Source: Pedobacter sp. N36a
GTDB taxonomy: Bacteria > Bacteroidota > Bacteroidia > Sphingobacteriales > Sphingobacteriaceae
Assembly: GCF_014472395.1 (NCBI RefSeq)
Contig: NZ_JACSZW010000003.1
Location: 434,001-498,000, forward strand
Direction of reading: 5' to 3'
Length of the DNA stretch: 64,000 nucleotides
In this document: one piece after another, positions 17,670-27,479 of the stretch
Position numbering within the stretch: position 1 is the first letter of the stretch
Layout: every line of letters begins with the position of its first letter
Translations under genes and position numbers: made by a program
Notes under the pieces: model-generated
The model's input: only the letters and a program-made list of their open reading frames with translations
Databases searched by the model: none
Told to the model about the DNA's origin: nothing

Positions 17670-18662
17670 ATGGCAATTTTAGCATTTCAGAAACCCGATA
17701 AGGTAATCATGCAGAAATCAACAGATTTCGATGGTATATTTGAATTTCGTCCTTTAGAGCCCGGTTTCGGTGTAACAATTGGTAACGCCCTAAGAAGAAT
17801 TTTACTTTCTTCTTTAGAAGGTTATGCCATTACAAGTATTCGTTTTTCTGGCGTATCTCACGAGTTTTCTACAATGAAAGGTGTTGTAGAAGATTTGACG
17901 GAAATCATCCTTAACTTGAAACAAGTACGTTTTAAGAAAGTTGGTGATTCTGGTGATTCTGAAAAAGTTTTCATTTTAGTAAACGGGCAAGATCAGTTTA
18001 CCGCTGGAGATATTACAAAATTCTCTAACAACTTCGAGGTTCTTAACCCTGATTTCGTTATTTGTAACATGGAAAAAACAGTGACTTTAGAGGTAGAATT
18101 AACTATCAATAAAGGACGCGGTTATGTTCCAGCTGAAGAAAATAAAATCAATGATGCTGTAGTTGGTGTAATCGCAATCGATTCGATTTTTACTCCAATG
18201 AAAAATGTAAAATACTCGATTGAAAATTATCGTGTTGAACAAAAGACAGATTATGAAAAATTAATATTAGATATCTCTACAGATGGATCTATCCATCCTG
18301 AAGAAGCACTAAAAGAAGCTGCGAAAATTTTAATCCAGCACTTTATGTTGTTCTCTGATGAGAATTTAGTATTAGAATCTCAAGCTAAAGAAGAGACTAA
18401 AGAAGTAGATGAGGAAATTTTACATATGCGTAAAATCCTTAAAACTGAATTGGTTGATTTAGATCTTTCTGTACGTGCATTAAACTGCCTTAAAGCAGCT
18501 GACATCCGTACTTTAGCTGACCTGGTTTCTTATGATGTTGCTGATATGTTAAAATTCAGAAACTTCGGTAAAAAATCACTAACTGAGATTCAGGAATTGG
18601 TGAAATCTAAAAGCTTATCTTTCGGTATGAATCTATCGAAATTCAAACTTGACGAAGAGTAA
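17670..18662 (+). CDS. rpoA: RNA polymerase subunit alpha
   Basis: Alpha dimerises to nucleate RNA polymerase, and its C-domain contacts UP elements and activators. The 330-residue product has the N-terminal assembly domain ([20 protein letters not shown] at about residues 31-50). After a linker (about 240-255) comes the C-terminal helix-hairpin-helix domain with [20 protein letters not shown] and [12 protein letters not shown] hairpin at 17600-17624 precedes it. Confidence 0.98.
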   Translation: MAILAFQKPDKVIMQKSTDFDGIFEFRPLEPGFGVTIGNALRRILLSSLEGYAITSIRFSGVSHEFSTMKGVVEDLTEIILNLKQVRFKKVGDSGDSEKVFILVNGQDQFTAGDITKFSNNFEVLNPDFVICNMEKTVTLEVELTINKGRGYVPAEENKINDAVVGVIAIDSIFTPMKNVKYSIENYRVEQKTDYEKLILDISTDGSIHPEEALKEAAKILIQHFMLFSDENLVLESQAKEETKEVDEEILHMRKILKTELVDLDLSVRALNCLKAADIRTLADLVSYDVADMLKFRNFGKKSLTEIQELVKSKSLSFGMNLSKFKLDEE

Positions 18663-18679
18663 TCAATACTACCCTTAAA

Positions 18680-18739
18680 TAACAATATTGTTAATCGTGT
18701 ATAATTCCCTCAGATAAACATCAAAGAGACGGTATACAC
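18680..18739 (+). promoter_or_regulatory. Palindrome and long-range pairing in the rpoA-rplQ gap
   Basis: TAACAATATTGTTA (18680-18693) is a perfect 14-base palindrome. Just downstream, GTGTATA (18697-18703) is complementary to TATACAC (18733-18739), enclosing 29 nt and ending 14 nt before the rplQ ATG. No promoter match is evident. It may be a structured rplQ leader. Confidence 0.45.
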
Positions 18740-18753
18740 TGAATAAAATCAAA

Positions 18754-19263
18754 ATGAGACACGGTAAAAAAAATAACCACTTAGGAAGAACAGATTCACA
18801 TCGTAAAGCGATGTTGGCTAACATGGCTTCATCGTTAATTAAGCACAAGAGAATTCAAACTACTTTAGCTAAAGCAAAAGCTTTGCGTATGTATGTTGAG
18901 CCTCTTTTGACTAAATCTAAAACTGATACTACGCACTCACGTCGTATCGTTTTCAGTTATTTACAAGACAAAGAAATCGTTACTGAATTGTTCCGTGATG
19001 TTGCAGCTAAAATTGCAAACCGTCCAGGTGGTTACACAAGGATCATTAAATTAAACAACCGTCTAGGTGATAACGCTGAGATGGCTTTAATCGAATTGGT
19101 TGATTACAATGAAGTTTACGGTAAAGAAGTGGAATCTGCTGAGAAGAAAACTACACGTCGTGGTAGAACTAAAGCTAAGAAAGCTGATGATACTACAGTT
19201 GCAGCTGCTCCAGTTACTGAAGAAGCTCCAGTTGAAACTAAAACTGAAGATAAAGGCGAATAA
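18754..19263 (+). CDS. rplQ: 50S ribosomal protein L17 (bL17) with acidic/alanine tail
   Basis: L17 lies near the tunnel exit. The core of about 125 residues begins [20 protein letters not shown] and includes the [17 protein letters not shown] motif. A tail of roughly 40 residues rich in Lys, then Ala, Glu and Thr follows ([20 protein letters not shown]), so the 169-residue product is longer than E. coli L17 (127). Such tails occur in other Bacteroidota. It is the last gene of the superoperon and is followed by a strong terminator. Confidence 0.97.
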   Translation: MRHGKKNNHLGRTDSHRKAMLANMASSLIKHKRIQTTLAKAKALRMYVEPLLTKSKTDTTHSRRIVFSYLQDKEIVTELFRDVAAKIANRPGGYTRIIKLNNRLGDNAEMALIELVDYNEVYGKEVESAEKKTTRRGRTKAKKADDTTVAAAPVTEEAPVETKTEDKGE

Positions 19264-19286
19264 TTTATTTCCTTATCATTATAAGG

Positions 19287-19317
19287 AAAACCCTGTCCGT
19301 TTCGGATGGGGTTTTTT
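19287..19317 (+). terminator. Terminator of the ribosomal superoperon
   Basis: A 13-bp stem (19287-19299 with 19303-19315, two G-U pairs) with a 3-nt loop ends in T6. A smaller palindrome CCTTAT/ATAAGG (19271-19286) precedes it. Confidence 0.92.
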
Positions 19318-19319
19318 CT

Positions 19320-19649
19320 TTACATGGGTATTTCTAATTGCTCGGGGCCTGGTTGGCTTTTATAATGTTTTAAGACTTTCCAACGACTGCCGTCGTGCTT
19401 TAACAAACTAAAATGATTAACTGCAAATTCGGTATGGAAGTTTTCATTTTTATAATGGGCTAATATCTCTGTATAAACATCAGCAGCGACATCTCTGTAA
19501 GCAATGGTCAGGTGAGGGGTTAAGCTTCCAAATGAATATTTACTAAATTCTTTTGTACATGCTTTTATTTGCCTGAATAAATTTTCTATTTCTTTTGTAG
19601 CTGAGATGCTGGTGGAAGAATGGCAATTAAATAACGCTGTTTCATAAAG
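19320..19649 (-). pseudogene. Truncated 2'-5' RNA ligase (LigT-like) remnant
   Basis: The minus strand is open stop-to-stop for 109 codons without an ATG near its beginning. The translation contains FGSLTPHLTIAYRDVAADVY, an excellent match to the second HxT/S motif of the LigT/2'-5' RNA ligase (2H phosphoesterase) superfamily. It continues with an AVNHFSLLKHDGSRWKVLKH strand typical of the C-terminal lobe. The N-terminal lobe with the first HxT motif is missing, and a TAG at 19650-19652 closes the frame upstream. I infer a 5'-deleted gene. A frameshifted N-terminal part is not visible in the 50 bases before the next gene. Confidence 0.65.
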
Positions 19650-19702
19650 CTAATTTACTATTCCTTTTTCAAAAGGGTATCTTTGCATCGTAATCCAATT
19701 TC

Positions 19703-20914
19703 ATGTCAAATCAACTCCAGTTACAGCGTTTTCAAGAACAACTCGCTGAAAGTATTTCTTCGAATACTTTTCTAAAAGTTTCCCTGGGTAATTATCAGGG
19801 AAATGATAAAGAATTAAAAAATGTTTATGTCCGCAAGGTGAAGATCAAGAGAGCCGATATGCTTTCTTTTACCTACCGTAACAAAACCAGAGATATTGTA
19901 AAGAACTTTCCTATTTCTGAAGGCATCACCGTGGTGGGGCATTTTATCAGTAATGATTTTAAAGCCTGTACCTTGTTTACTACTGAAAAGGAAGTGATTT
20001 TAGAGCATGCAAAGAATCATGTGATCTCGATTCGTGAAAGGCTATTGAATAGTGATGGTAAAACAGCACCTGCAGTGTCACATAATAAAGAAAAGAAACG
20101 TTTGATTCAGCCTGCCGGAAAACCTTATTTACAAGAGCTGAAGATTACAGATGCTGAAGGTAATGTTTTCAAAAACGCACAGGATAAATACAAACAGATT
20201 AATCAGTATGTAGAGATTTTAAGTTCTTTGATTAAAGAACTGCCAGAAAATAGTATCAAGAAGGTAGTGGATATGGGCTCCGGAAAGGGGTACCTGACCT
20301 TTGCTTTATATGATTACTTACAGCAAGTACTGAAACTGGATACGAAAGTAACTGGGGTAGAATTCAGGGACGACTTGGTGACGTTATGTAATGGCATTGC
20401 CAAGCGTTCAGCTTTTGATGGACTGGATTTTGTACCGGGTACGATTCAGGATTATCAGGTAGAGGCCATTGATTTATTGATCGCCCTGCATGCTTGTGAT
20501 ACGGCAACTGATGATGCGATTTTCAAAGGTATAAAAGCCAATGCCAGTTTAATTGTGGTGGCACCTTGCTGTCATAAACAGGTCAGACGCGAGATGGATA
20601 GGGCTAAAGTAAAGAATGAAGTTTCCGTATTGACTAAATATGGTATTTTCATGGAGCGCCAGGCAGAAATGGTAACTGATGCCATGCGTGCCTTGATTTT
20701 AGAATATTATGGCTATAAGACTAAAGTGTTTGAATTTATCTCAGATGCGCATACACCAAAGAATGTATTGGTAGTAGGTGTGAAGACCAGTAAGCTTTCT
20801 GGGAAGGCCTTGGAAGTAAAACAAGGAGAGATTAAACAAAAGTTAGCGGAGACAAAGTCCTATTTTGGAATTGGTTACCAACATTTAGAACGTTTGTTGA
20901 AGCTGGATCAATAG
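19703..20914 (+). CDS. SAM-dependent methyltransferase, Methyltransf_32 type
   Basis: This 403-residue protein has an N-terminal region of about 140 residues of unknown fold. A class I methyltransferase domain follows, with motif I KVVDMGSGKGYLTFAL at about 187-202 and LIALHACDTATDDAI near 258. A VVAPCCHKQVRREM motif near 290 is typical of PF13679. Homologues in eukaryotes and bacteria are poorly characterised, and the substrate (perhaps RNA) is unknown. A -7-like TATCTTTG lies at 19678-19685, 17 nt before the ATG. Confidence 0.85.
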   Translation: MSNQLQLQRFQEQLAESISSNTFLKVSLGNYQGNDKELKNVYVRKVKIKRADMLSFTYRNKTRDIVKNFPISEGITVVGHFISNDFKACTLFTTEKEVILEHAKNHVISIRERLLNSDGKTAPAVSHNKEKKRLIQPAGKPYLQELKITDAEGNVFKNAQDKYKQINQYVEILSSLIKELPENSIKKVVDMGSGKGYLTFALYDYLQQVLKLDTKVTGVEFRDDLVTLCNGIAKRSAFDGLDFVPGTIQDYQVEAIDLLIALHACDTATDDAIFKGIKANASLIVVAPCCHKQVRREMDRAKVKNEVSVLTKYGIFMERQAEMVTDAMRALILEYYGYKTKVFEFISDAHTPKNVLVVGVKTSKLSGKALEVKQGEIKQKLAETKSYFGIGYQHLERLLKLDQ

Positions 20915-20929
20915 AAGGTATCACAATTC

Positions 20930-20967
20930 TGTCATCCTGTCACATTTTTGTAACAACATTCGGACAG
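20930..20967 (+). promoter_or_regulatory. TGTCA direct repeat upstream of dnaK
   Basis: TGTCA occurs at 20930-20934 and 20938-20942, and CTGTC (20937-20941) is mirrored by GACAG at 20963-20967. No CIRCE element (TTAGCACTC-N9-GAGTGCTAA) is present, so if dnaK is heat-regulated it is by another route. This motif is a candidate, not a proven site. Confidence 0.3.
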
Positions 20968-21092
20968 AAGATTACTTTATCCCGCTAAAATAACATAATT
21001 TTCTGCCAAAACTCAATTGGCACATTGCTTGTTAAACAAGAAATAATAGAAATAAATAATAAGATTCATAAACATAAACAGAGATAAATAGC

Positions 21093-23006
21093 ATGTCAAA
21101 AATTATTGGTATAGACTTAGGAACAACAAACTCTTGCGTATCCGTAATGGAAGGTAACGAACCTGTAGTTATAGCCAACAGTGAGGGTAAGCGTACTACG
21201 CCATCCATTGTTGCTTTTGCAGAGAATGGTGAGCGCAAGGTAGGTGAGCCGGCAAAACGCCAGGCAATTACAAACCCTACAAAAACAATTTATTCGATCA
21301 AACGCTTCATGGGCAGCAGCTTTGCTGAGGTTTCTAAAGAACTTGGTCGTGTACCTTATAAAGTAGTTAAGGGCGACAACAATACACCACGTGTAGAAAT
21401 TGACGACCGTAAATACACTCCACAAGAAATTTCTGCAATGATTTTGCAGAAAATGAAAAAAACAGCTGAAGACTTTTTGGGTCATGAGGTAACTGAAGCA
21501 GTTATTACTGTTCCTGCTTATTTCAATGATGCTCAACGTCAAGCGACTAAAGAAGCTGGTGAAATCGCTGGTTTAACAGTGAAACGTATCATCAACGAGC
21601 CAACTGCCGCTGCATTAGCTTACGGTTTGGATAAATCACAAAGAGACATGAAAATCGTTGTGTTTGACTGTGGTGGTGGTACTCATGACGTTTCAGTATT
21701 GGAATTAGGTGATGGTGTATTCGAAGTAAAATCAACTGATGGTGATACTCACTTAGGTGGTGATGACTTTGATCACGTGATTATTGACTGGTTAGCAGCT
21801 GAATTCAAAACCGAGTATGGCATGGACTTGAATCAAGATCCAATGGCTTTACAACGTCTGAAAGAAGCAGCTGAGAAAGCTAAAATTGAGCTTTCAAGCA
21901 CGACTTCTACAGAGATCAACTTGCCTTACATCACTGCTGATGCAACTGGCCCTAAACACTTAGTTAGAAACTTAAGCCGTGCTAAATTTGAGCAATTGGC
22001 TGCTGATCTAATCAAACGTACTATTGACCCATGTAAATCAGCATTGAAAAATGCAGGTTTGAAAACTAGCGATATCGATGAGATTATCTTAGTTGGTGGT
22101 TCAACTCGTATGCCTGCTATCCAGGAAGCAGTTAAAGCTTTCTTCGGTAAAGAGCCTTCGAAAGGTGTTAACCCGGATGAGGTAGTAGCTATCGGTGCTG
22201 CAATCCAAGGTGGTGTACTAACAGGTGAAGTTAAAGATGTATTGTTATTAGATGTTACTCCTCTTTCATTAGGTATTGAGACTATGGGTGGTGTAATGAC
22301 TAAATTAATTGAAGCCAATACCACTATTCCTTCTAAAAAAGCAGAGACTTTCTCTACAGCAGCTGACAACCAGCCTTCAGTAGAGATTCACATCTTACAA
22401 GGAGAGCGTCCAATGGCTGCTCAAAACCGTACGATTGGTCGTTTCATCTTAGATGGTATTCCACCAGCTCCACGCGGAGTTCCTCAGGTAGAAGTAGCCT
22501 TTGATATTGATGCAAACGGTATCTTACACGTAAGTGCCAAAGATAAAGCTACTGGTAAAGAGCAAAAAATCCGTATTGAAGCTTCTTCAGGCTTAACTGA
22601 CGAAGAAATCAAAAGGATGAAAGAAGAAGCAGAACAAAATGCAGATGCTGATAGAATCGCTAAAGAAGAAGCGGAAAAAATCAACGGTGCTGATGCTTTA
22701 ATCTTCTCAACTGAGAAACAATTAAAAGAATTCGGTGATAAAATTTCAGCTGATAAAAAGGCACCAATCGAAGCAGGTTTACAAAAACTGAAAGATGCGC
22801 ATGCATCAAGAAGTTTCGCTGATATCGATGCTGCTCAAGCTGAATTACAGAATGCATGGAATGAAGCTTCTGAAGAAATGTACAAAGCAGGACAAGATGG
22901 TGCACAACCAGAAGGTAATGCTGGTGCTCCTCAAGATGCTCAGCCTGCAGGTGGTGACGACGTTACCGATGTAGACTTCGAAGAAGTAAAAGACGACAAG
23001 AAATAA
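21093..23006 (+). CDS. dnaK: Chaperone DnaK (Hsp70)
   Basis: DnaK is the ATP-dependent Hsp70 chaperone working with DnaJ and GrpE in the cytoplasm. The 637 residues are full length. The nucleotide-binding domain starts [19 protein letters not shown] and includes [19 protein letters not shown] and [19 protein letters not shown]. The linker [16 protein letters not shown] precedes the substrate-binding domain, and the tail ends [15 protein letters not shown]. It stands alone, without dnaJ or grpE nearby. A clear terminator follows. Confidence 0.98.
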   Translation: MSKIIGIDLGTTNSCVSVMEGNEPVVIANSEGKRTTPSIVAFAENGERKVGEPAKRQAITNPTKTIYSIKRFMGSSFAEVSKELGRVPYKVVKGDNNTPRVEIDDRKYTPQEISAMILQKMKKTAEDFLGHEVTEAVITVPAYFNDAQRQATKEAGEIAGLTVKRIINEPTAAALAYGLDKSQRDMKIVVFDCGGGTHDVSVLELGDGVFEVKSTDGDTHLGGDDFDHVIIDWLAAEFKTEYGMDLNQDPMALQRLKEAAEKAKIELSSTTSTEINLPYITADATGPKHLVRNLSRAKFEQLAADLIKRTIDPCKSALKNAGLKTSDIDEIILVGGSTRMPAIQEAVKAFFGKEPSKGVNPDEVVAIGAAIQGGVLTGEVKDVLLLDVTPLSLGIETMGGVMTKLIEANTTIPSKKAETFSTAADNQPSVEIHILQGERPMAAQNRTIGRFILDGIPPAPRGVPQVEVAFDIDANGILHVSAKDKATGKEQKIRIEASSGLTDEEIKRMKEEAEQNADADRIAKEEAEKINGADALIFSTEKQLKEFGDKISADKKAPIEAGLQKLKDAHASRSFADIDAAQAELQNAWNEASEEMYKAGQDGAQPEGNAGAPQDAQPAGGDDVTDVDFEEVKDDKK

Positions 23007-23026
23007 GCGCAAGCTCATTTGAAAGT

Positions 23027-23062
23027 AAAAAGGTGTTCTGTTCGTTCAGAGCACCTTTTTTT
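23027..23062 (+). terminator. Terminator after dnaK
   Basis: A 14-bp stem (23027-23040 with 23047-23060, one G-U) and a 6-nt loop end in T7. Confidence 0.92.
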
Positions 23063-23130
23063 ATATGGCCAGGCTTTGGTTTGTAGAGTGTGTTATTCAG
23101 CCTTAAATGGCTTCAAATTGGCCTATAAAC

Positions 23131-23160
23131 AAAAAAGGGATCCACAATGTGAATCCCTTT
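23131..23160 (-). terminator. Terminator of the nucleotidyltransferase gene
   Basis: Read on the minus strand, AAAGGGAT-N-CACA pairs with TGTG-N-ATCCCTTT (one mismatch) and is followed by a T6 tract (plus-strand A6 at 23131-23136). It lies 24 nt beyond the stop of the minus-strand gene. Confidence 0.8.
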
Positions 23161-23183
23161 CTTGTTTATCATATGCAGTTACC

Positions 23184-24083
23184 TTAGTTCCAAAGATTTT
23201 CTGGATAAGCACCGTCTTTGATCAATTGATCAATGCTGGCCTGAACGATAGGTTTATCTTCTTTATAAGTTACACCGAACCATTGGCTATCTGTAGGAAT
23301 TACCTGGAAATCAGCAATTCTAGATTTTACCAAATATTCAGCTACCAATGGAATGAAAAATTCTGATTTAGGGTTTTCTTTATTTTGTACAGCGAAATCT
23401 CTGAATAGTTGTTCTGTGATTTGGAATACAGCAGGTGTAAAGCCCCAGAAGTTCATCGATACGCGTGTATCTGGTGTTAATGGATACTGAGTATCGCCTT
23501 CTTCGAAAACAATCGAGTCACCGTTCTTTAATACCTTAGTACGTTCTACTACTTCTAGCAGGACACCGTTTTCATCTACCTGACAAACACCTCTGGAAAC
23601 AGATCCGTATTCAGATAATGTTTTACCGATTTCGTACCCTATCATAGAGTAGTTGCTGTCGCTCACTTCTGTAGTTAAAAACTTAACCATTTTCTGGTAA
23701 GCATCTAAGCCGTAGAAATCATCCGCGTTGATCACACAGAAAGGCTCATTGATCGCTGTTCTACCTGAAAGAATCGCATGTGCAGTTCCCCATGGTTTTG
23801 CTCTCTCAATATCAATGTCTACACCGAATTGTTTAATATCAAAGTTTTGGAAAACGTAATCGGTCTCTATTTTACCGTTTAACTTTGCTTCGAAAATTTC
23901 TTTGAAATCCTTTAGAAACTCTTCTTTAATAATAAATACAACCTTACCGAATCCGGCTTTAATGGCATCATATATAGAATAATCAATAATAGTTTCGTTG
24001 TTCGGGCCGAACCCGTCAATTTGTTTCATGCTGCCGTAGCGACTTGCCATCCCAGCTGCTAAGATTAATAAGGTTGGTTTCAT
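23184..24083 (-). CDS. Sugar-1-phosphate nucleotidyltransferase family protein
   Basis: This 299-residue protein has the NTP-transferase (PF00483) start LLILAAGMASRYGSMKQIDG with the glycine-rich nucleotide loop and an invariant-type Lys. The conserved INADDFYGLDAYQK segment (about residues 107-120) probably holds the metal-binding Asp. It likely makes an NDP-sugar for cell-surface glycans, but the sugar and nucleotide cannot be read. It is a single-gene unit on the minus strand with its own terminator. Confidence 0.85.
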   Translation of the reverse strand: MKPTLLILAAGMASRYGSMKQIDGFGPNNETIIDYSIYDAIKAGFGKVVFIIKEEFLKDFKEIFEAKLNGKIETDYVFQNFDIKQFGVDIDIERAKPWGTAHAILSGRTAINEPFCVINADDFYGLDAYQKMVKFLTTEVSDSNYSMIGYEIGKTLSEYGSVSRGVCQVDENGVLLEVVERTKVLKNGDSIVFEEGDTQYPLTPDTRVSMNFWGFTPAVFQITEQLFRDFAVQNKENPKSEFFIPLVAEYLVKSRIADFQVIPTDSQWFGVTYKEDKPIVQASIDQLIKDGAYPENLWN

Positions 24084-24184
24084 GGGACTAAAATAATTAA
24101 TATGTTTAAATTCAAGGTAAAATAATAGGTGTTTTTTGCAATTTAAACAGCAATATCCCGAATTATAGGTAGAATATTCCAGAT

Positions 24185-25735
24185 TTAAAACCCAAATATT
24201 CCTTTTCCGCCAGTATTTCGGGTTTTCTTGCCGGTTAACATTTCGAACAGGCCCCGTACAATTTCCTTGCCAATTTGCCGGGTGATGGTGGCCCCCATCA
24301 CTTGTTCCATGATGCTCTTTTCTTGTTTCTGAATTTGAGGAGTACTCGGTTCAGTTCCAGTACTTTCCCTATTTAGCTGGTCATTGAGTCTTTTAGTCAA
24401 GATTTCATAGGCACTTTCCGGATCAATAGTGGCTCCATATTTTTTGTTCATCGGACTGGATTGCACCAATTTATCATAATCTGGTGTACTTAAAGGGCCC
24501 ATTACTGCTTTAGGAGGAGTAAGCATGGTGGCGGTAACTTCCGTAGGAATCCCTTTTTCATTTAACACCGTGATCAGTGCCTGGCCTGTTCCCAGGGAAG
24601 TCAGTACCTTATCGATTTTGTAAAAGCTGGACGTGGGGTAGGTGTTGACTGTTTTCTTCAAGGCATCGGCATCATTCGGTGTAAATACCCTTAAGGCATG
24701 CTGGATTCGATTTCCTAATTGGGAAAGTACGCTTTCGGGAATATCTGTGGGTGATTGCGTGCAAAAGAAGACGCCTACGCCCTTAGACCTGATCAGCCTG
24801 ATGATGGTTTCAATCTGTTCCAGAAACGCCTTAGAGGAGTCTTTAAAGAGCAAATGTGCCTCATCTATAAAGAACACCAGTTTTGGTTCATCCAAATCAC
24901 CTACTTCTGGCAAGTTATAAAATAGTTCGACCAGTAAACTGAGTAAAAATGTGGAATATAGCTTCGGTTGATTTTGTACATCGGAGATATTCAAAAGAGA
25001 AATTGTGCCTTTTCCATCTGTTCTGAGCATCAAATCTTCTATTTCAAAAGAGGGTTCCCCAAACATCGGACTCAATCCCTGCTGTTCTATGGTGACGATC
25101 TTTCTTAGAATAGTTCCTGACGTGGAAGATGAAATGCTACCATAATCTGCTTTTATTTCTTCTTTTCCCGGACCATCAGAGAGGTATGAAATGAGCTTTT
25201 TCAGGTCATTCAGATCGATGAGGGGTAGTTTGTTGTCGTCTGCATATTTGAAAATCACAGACAATACCCCGGTTTGTGTATCGTTGAGGTCTAAGATTTT
25301 AGCGAGCAGGGTTGGACCGAACTCAAGGATGGTTGCCCGCATTTGTGCACCTAATTTCCCGGAAAGTGAATAAGGTTCTATAGGGTAGCCCGCTGGCGCG
25401 AAAGGTTTATTCAGCATTTTTGCCCTTTCTTCGATTTTAGCATTGCTATCTCCCGCTTCATATAGCCCGGAAAGGTCGCCTTTTACATCCAGCATAAACA
25501 CTGGGACACCGGCATCTGAAAGCTGTTCCGCCAGCAATTGCAAGGTTCTGGTTTTTCCGGTTCCGGTAGCACCTGCAACGAGTCCGTGGCGGTTCATCAT
25601 GTGTAAATACAGGTTTACTTCGGCATCGGCCAGCACCTCTCCATCCAATATTCCGGCACCCAGATAAATATAGGCACCTTTAGGTGGATATGCTGCTTTC
25701 ACTTTTTCTATAAAACTTTGGGTTTGATCACTCAT
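24185..25735 (-). CDS. HerA-like/DUF853 ATPase (YjgR family)
   Basis: This 516-residue P-loop ATPase has Walker A GATGTGKT at residues 55-62 and Walker B LVFFIDEAHLLF near residue 290. The context FFCTQSPTDIPESVLSQLGN and the arginine-containing NRIQHALRVFTPND follow, as in the FtsK/HerA superfamily. The DUF853 family is widespread and of unknown function, sometimes annotated as a helicase. The C-terminus is Gln/Lys-rich and basic (GKKTRNTGGKGIFGF). It is a monocistronic minus-strand gene. Confidence 0.85.
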   Translation of the reverse strand: MSDQTQSFIEKVKAAYPPKGAYIYLGAGILDGEVLADAEVNLYLHMMNRHGLVAGATGTGKTRTLQLLAEQLSDAGVPVFMLDVKGDLSGLYEAGDSNAKIEERAKMLNKPFAPAGYPIEPYSLSGKLGAQMRATILEFGPTLLAKILDLNDTQTGVLSVIFKYADDNKLPLIDLNDLKKLISYLSDGPGKEEIKADYGSISSSTSGTILRKIVTIEQQGLSPMFGEPSFEIEDLMLRTDGKGTISLLNISDVQNQPKLYSTFLLSLLVELFYNLPEVGDLDEPKLVFFIDEAHLLFKDSSKAFLEQIETIIRLIRSKGVGVFFCTQSPTDIPESVLSQLGNRIQHALRVFTPNDADALKKTVNTYPTSSFYKIDKVLTSLGTGQALITVLNEKGIPTEVTATMLTPPKAVMGPLSTPDYDKLVQSSPMNKKYGATIDPESAYEILTKRLNDQLNRESTGTEPSTPQIQKQEKSIMEQVMGATITRQIGKEIVRGLFEMLTGKKTRNTGGKGIFGF

Positions 25736-25810
25736 AAGGAAAAATTATAGGTTTATGAGCTGTATATGCTCAGATACTTTCCTAAAAATAGGAAATTAAA
25801 AGCAAAAGAA

Positions 25811-25838
25811 AAGGGTATCTGTTTTAGCAGATACCCTT
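25811..25838 (-). terminator. Terminator after the M42 peptidase gene
   Basis: AAGGGTATCTG (25811-25821) and CAGATACCCTT (25828-25838) form a perfect 11-bp stem with a 6-nt loop. On the minus strand it is followed by TTCTTTTGCTTTT, and it lies 28 nt past the stop at 25867. Confidence 0.85.
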
Positions 25839-25866
25839 CTTATAGGCGTATGTGTTGACACTGGAA

Positions 25867-26979
25867 TTATTTAGTATACCTGAAATCCTGGTCTTTCTCA
25901 ATGCTTAATAAAGAGTGGTAAATCAAGCTGATCACATTGTCGACATCTTCTTTATGTATCATTTCTACCGTAGTGTGCATGTAGCGCAATGGAAGGGAGA
26001 TTAAAGCAGAAGGAACGCCACCATTAGAATACGCAAATGCGTCCGTATCCGTACCTGTAGATCTTGATGAAGCCTGACGCTGGAATGGAATGTCATTCTT
26101 TTCTGCAGTTTTAATCAGTAATTTGTTCAGATTGGTTTGTACTGCTGGTGCATAAGAAACTACTGGTCCTTTACCGCAAGCCAAATCACCCTGTGTAATT
26201 TTATTGATCATTGGGGTACTTGTATCGTGCGTAACGTCTGTAACGATAGCCACATGAGGTTTAATTCTGTGAGCGATCATTTCCGCACCGCGTAGTCCGA
26301 TTTCTTCCTGTACTGAGTTTACGATGTATAATGCGAAAGGAAGTTTTTGATTATTCTCTTTTAACAGACGGGCCACTTCGGCAATCATGAAACCACCAGC
26401 TCTGTTGTCTAATGCTCTTCCAACATAGTAACGGTCGTTCAATACCATAAATTCGTCTTCGTAAGTGATCACACAACCTACATGGATACCTAAAGCTTCT
26501 ACTTCATCTTTAGAAGTACAGCCGCAGTCCAGGAAAATGTTTTTTAGCGCAGGAGCTTCTTCTTTTTCGCCGCTTCTGGTATGAATTGCCGGCCATCCGA
26601 ATACTGCTTTCACCATTCCTTTATCGGTATGGATGTTGACTCTTTTTGAGGGGGCGATCTGGTGATCAGAACCACCATTTCGAATCACATAGATTAATCC
26701 TTCTGCAGTAATGTAATTTACAAACCAGGAAATCTCATCAGCATGTGCTTCAATTACTACTCTATATTCTGCTTTAGGGTTGATTACACCGACTGCTGTT
26801 CCGTAATTGTCGATGAAACTTTCATCGATATAAGGCTTTAGGTAGTCTAACCATAGCTTCTGACCAGGATATTCAAAGCCAGTTGGCGATGGATTATTGA
26901 TATATTCTTCAAAAAATTGGAGTGACTTTTTAGTAACTACAGAAACGTGTTTCTGTTTATCGTCTTTCTTTTTTGCCAT
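25867..26979 (-). CDS. M42 family metallo-aminopeptidase
   Basis: This 370-residue cytoplasmic aminopeptidase of the TET/glutamyl-aminopeptidase (M42) family assembles as a large oligomer in characterised members. Metal-site motifs are visible: VIEAHADEISWFVN (His), the bridging Asp in GRALDNRAGGFM, the catalytic Glu in VNSVQEEIGLRGAE, VTDVTHDTSTP, and the late His in LPLRYMHTTVEMI. The N-terminus is Lys-rich. A complete promoter lies 50 nt upstream. Confidence 0.92.
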   Translation of the reverse strand: MAKKKDDKQKHVSVVTKKSLQFFEEYINNPSPTGFEYPGQKLWLDYLKPYIDESFIDNYGTAVGVINPKAEYRVVIEAHADEISWFVNYITAEGLIYVIRNGGSDHQIAPSKRVNIHTDKGMVKAVFGWPAIHTRSGEKEEAPALKNIFLDCGCTSKDEVEALGIHVGCVITYEDEFMVLNDRYYVGRALDNRAGGFMIAEVARLLKENNQKLPFALYIVNSVQEEIGLRGAEMIAHRIKPHVAIVTDVTHDTSTPMINKITQGDLACGKGPVVSYAPAVQTNLNKLLIKTAEKNDIPFQRQASSRSTGTDTDAFAYSNGGVPSALISLPLRYMHTTVEMIHKEDVDNVISLIYHSLLSIEKDQDFRYTK

Positions 26980-27028
26980 TTGATGTTTCTTTAAAACGTA
27001 TAATAAGCTGTATTTTGCTTTACCCGAA

Positions 27029-27058
27029 CAAATATATAAACTAGGGTGGAAGCAACAA
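27029..27058 (-). promoter_or_regulatory. Promoter of the M42 peptidase gene
   Basis: On the minus strand TTG (plus 27056-27058) is followed after exactly 19 nt by TATATTTG (plus 27029-27036). Transcription would start near 27023, about 44 nt before the ATG. Confidence 0.75.
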
Positions 27059-27059
27059 G

Positions 27060-27479
27060 TTAATTGTTGAGTTGTAACTGCATGATGACAAATTCTAAGC
27101 CCTGTTTGGCAAAGCGTTCATCGGTTTCGGAAAAGCCAAATTTCGCGTAAAATGAGGCTGCTGTAGTCCTGGCATTACACCAGAGCATGGTTGCTCCCAA
27201 AGGACGCACATAATCAATCAGGTGCTGGAGTAAAAAACTGCCGTAACCTTTCCCCTGATATTCGGGAACAGTGGCAAACTTTCTGAACTGGTAAACGGTG
27301 CCTTCATTAAAAAGAGAAACCACAGACACGAGCTGGTCGCCTGAAAACAGACCGAAATGCAGACCATCTCGATCATTTTCTAGTTTTATGTTATTGTAAG
27401 GCTGATCAGGATACATTGCTGTATTTCTGATGCGCCAGGTAAGATCCGGTCTGATCTGTTCTATATGCGTATTTTCCAT
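27060..27479 (-). CDS. GNAT family N-acetyltransferase
   Basis: This 139-residue acetyltransferase uses acetyl-CoA. The pyrophosphate-binding loop is QGKGYGSFLLQHL in ATVPEYQGKGYGSFLLQHLI (about residues 70-89). The C-terminal LWCNARTTAASFYAKFGFSE matches motif B of the YitI/ElaA-like GNATs. The acceptor is unknown. It overlaps the preceding MFS gene by one base and is the last gene of a three-gene minus-strand operon. Confidence 0.88.
   Translation of the reverse strand: MENTHIEQIRPDLTWRIRNTAMYPDQPYNNIKLENDRDGLHFGLFSGDQLVSVVSLFNEGTVYQFRKFATVPEYQGKGYGSFLLQHLIDYVRPLGATMLWCNARTTAASFYAKFGFSETDERFAKQGLEFVIMQLQLNN

Noticed and set aside
21010..21030. Sigma-54-like TTGGCAC-TTGC upstream of dnaK
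   Set aside because: Spacing between GG and GC elements is wrong for a -24/-12 promoter.
23019..23366. ORF after dnaK
   Set aside because: It covers two terminators and the 3' end of the nucleotidyltransferase gene on the other strand.
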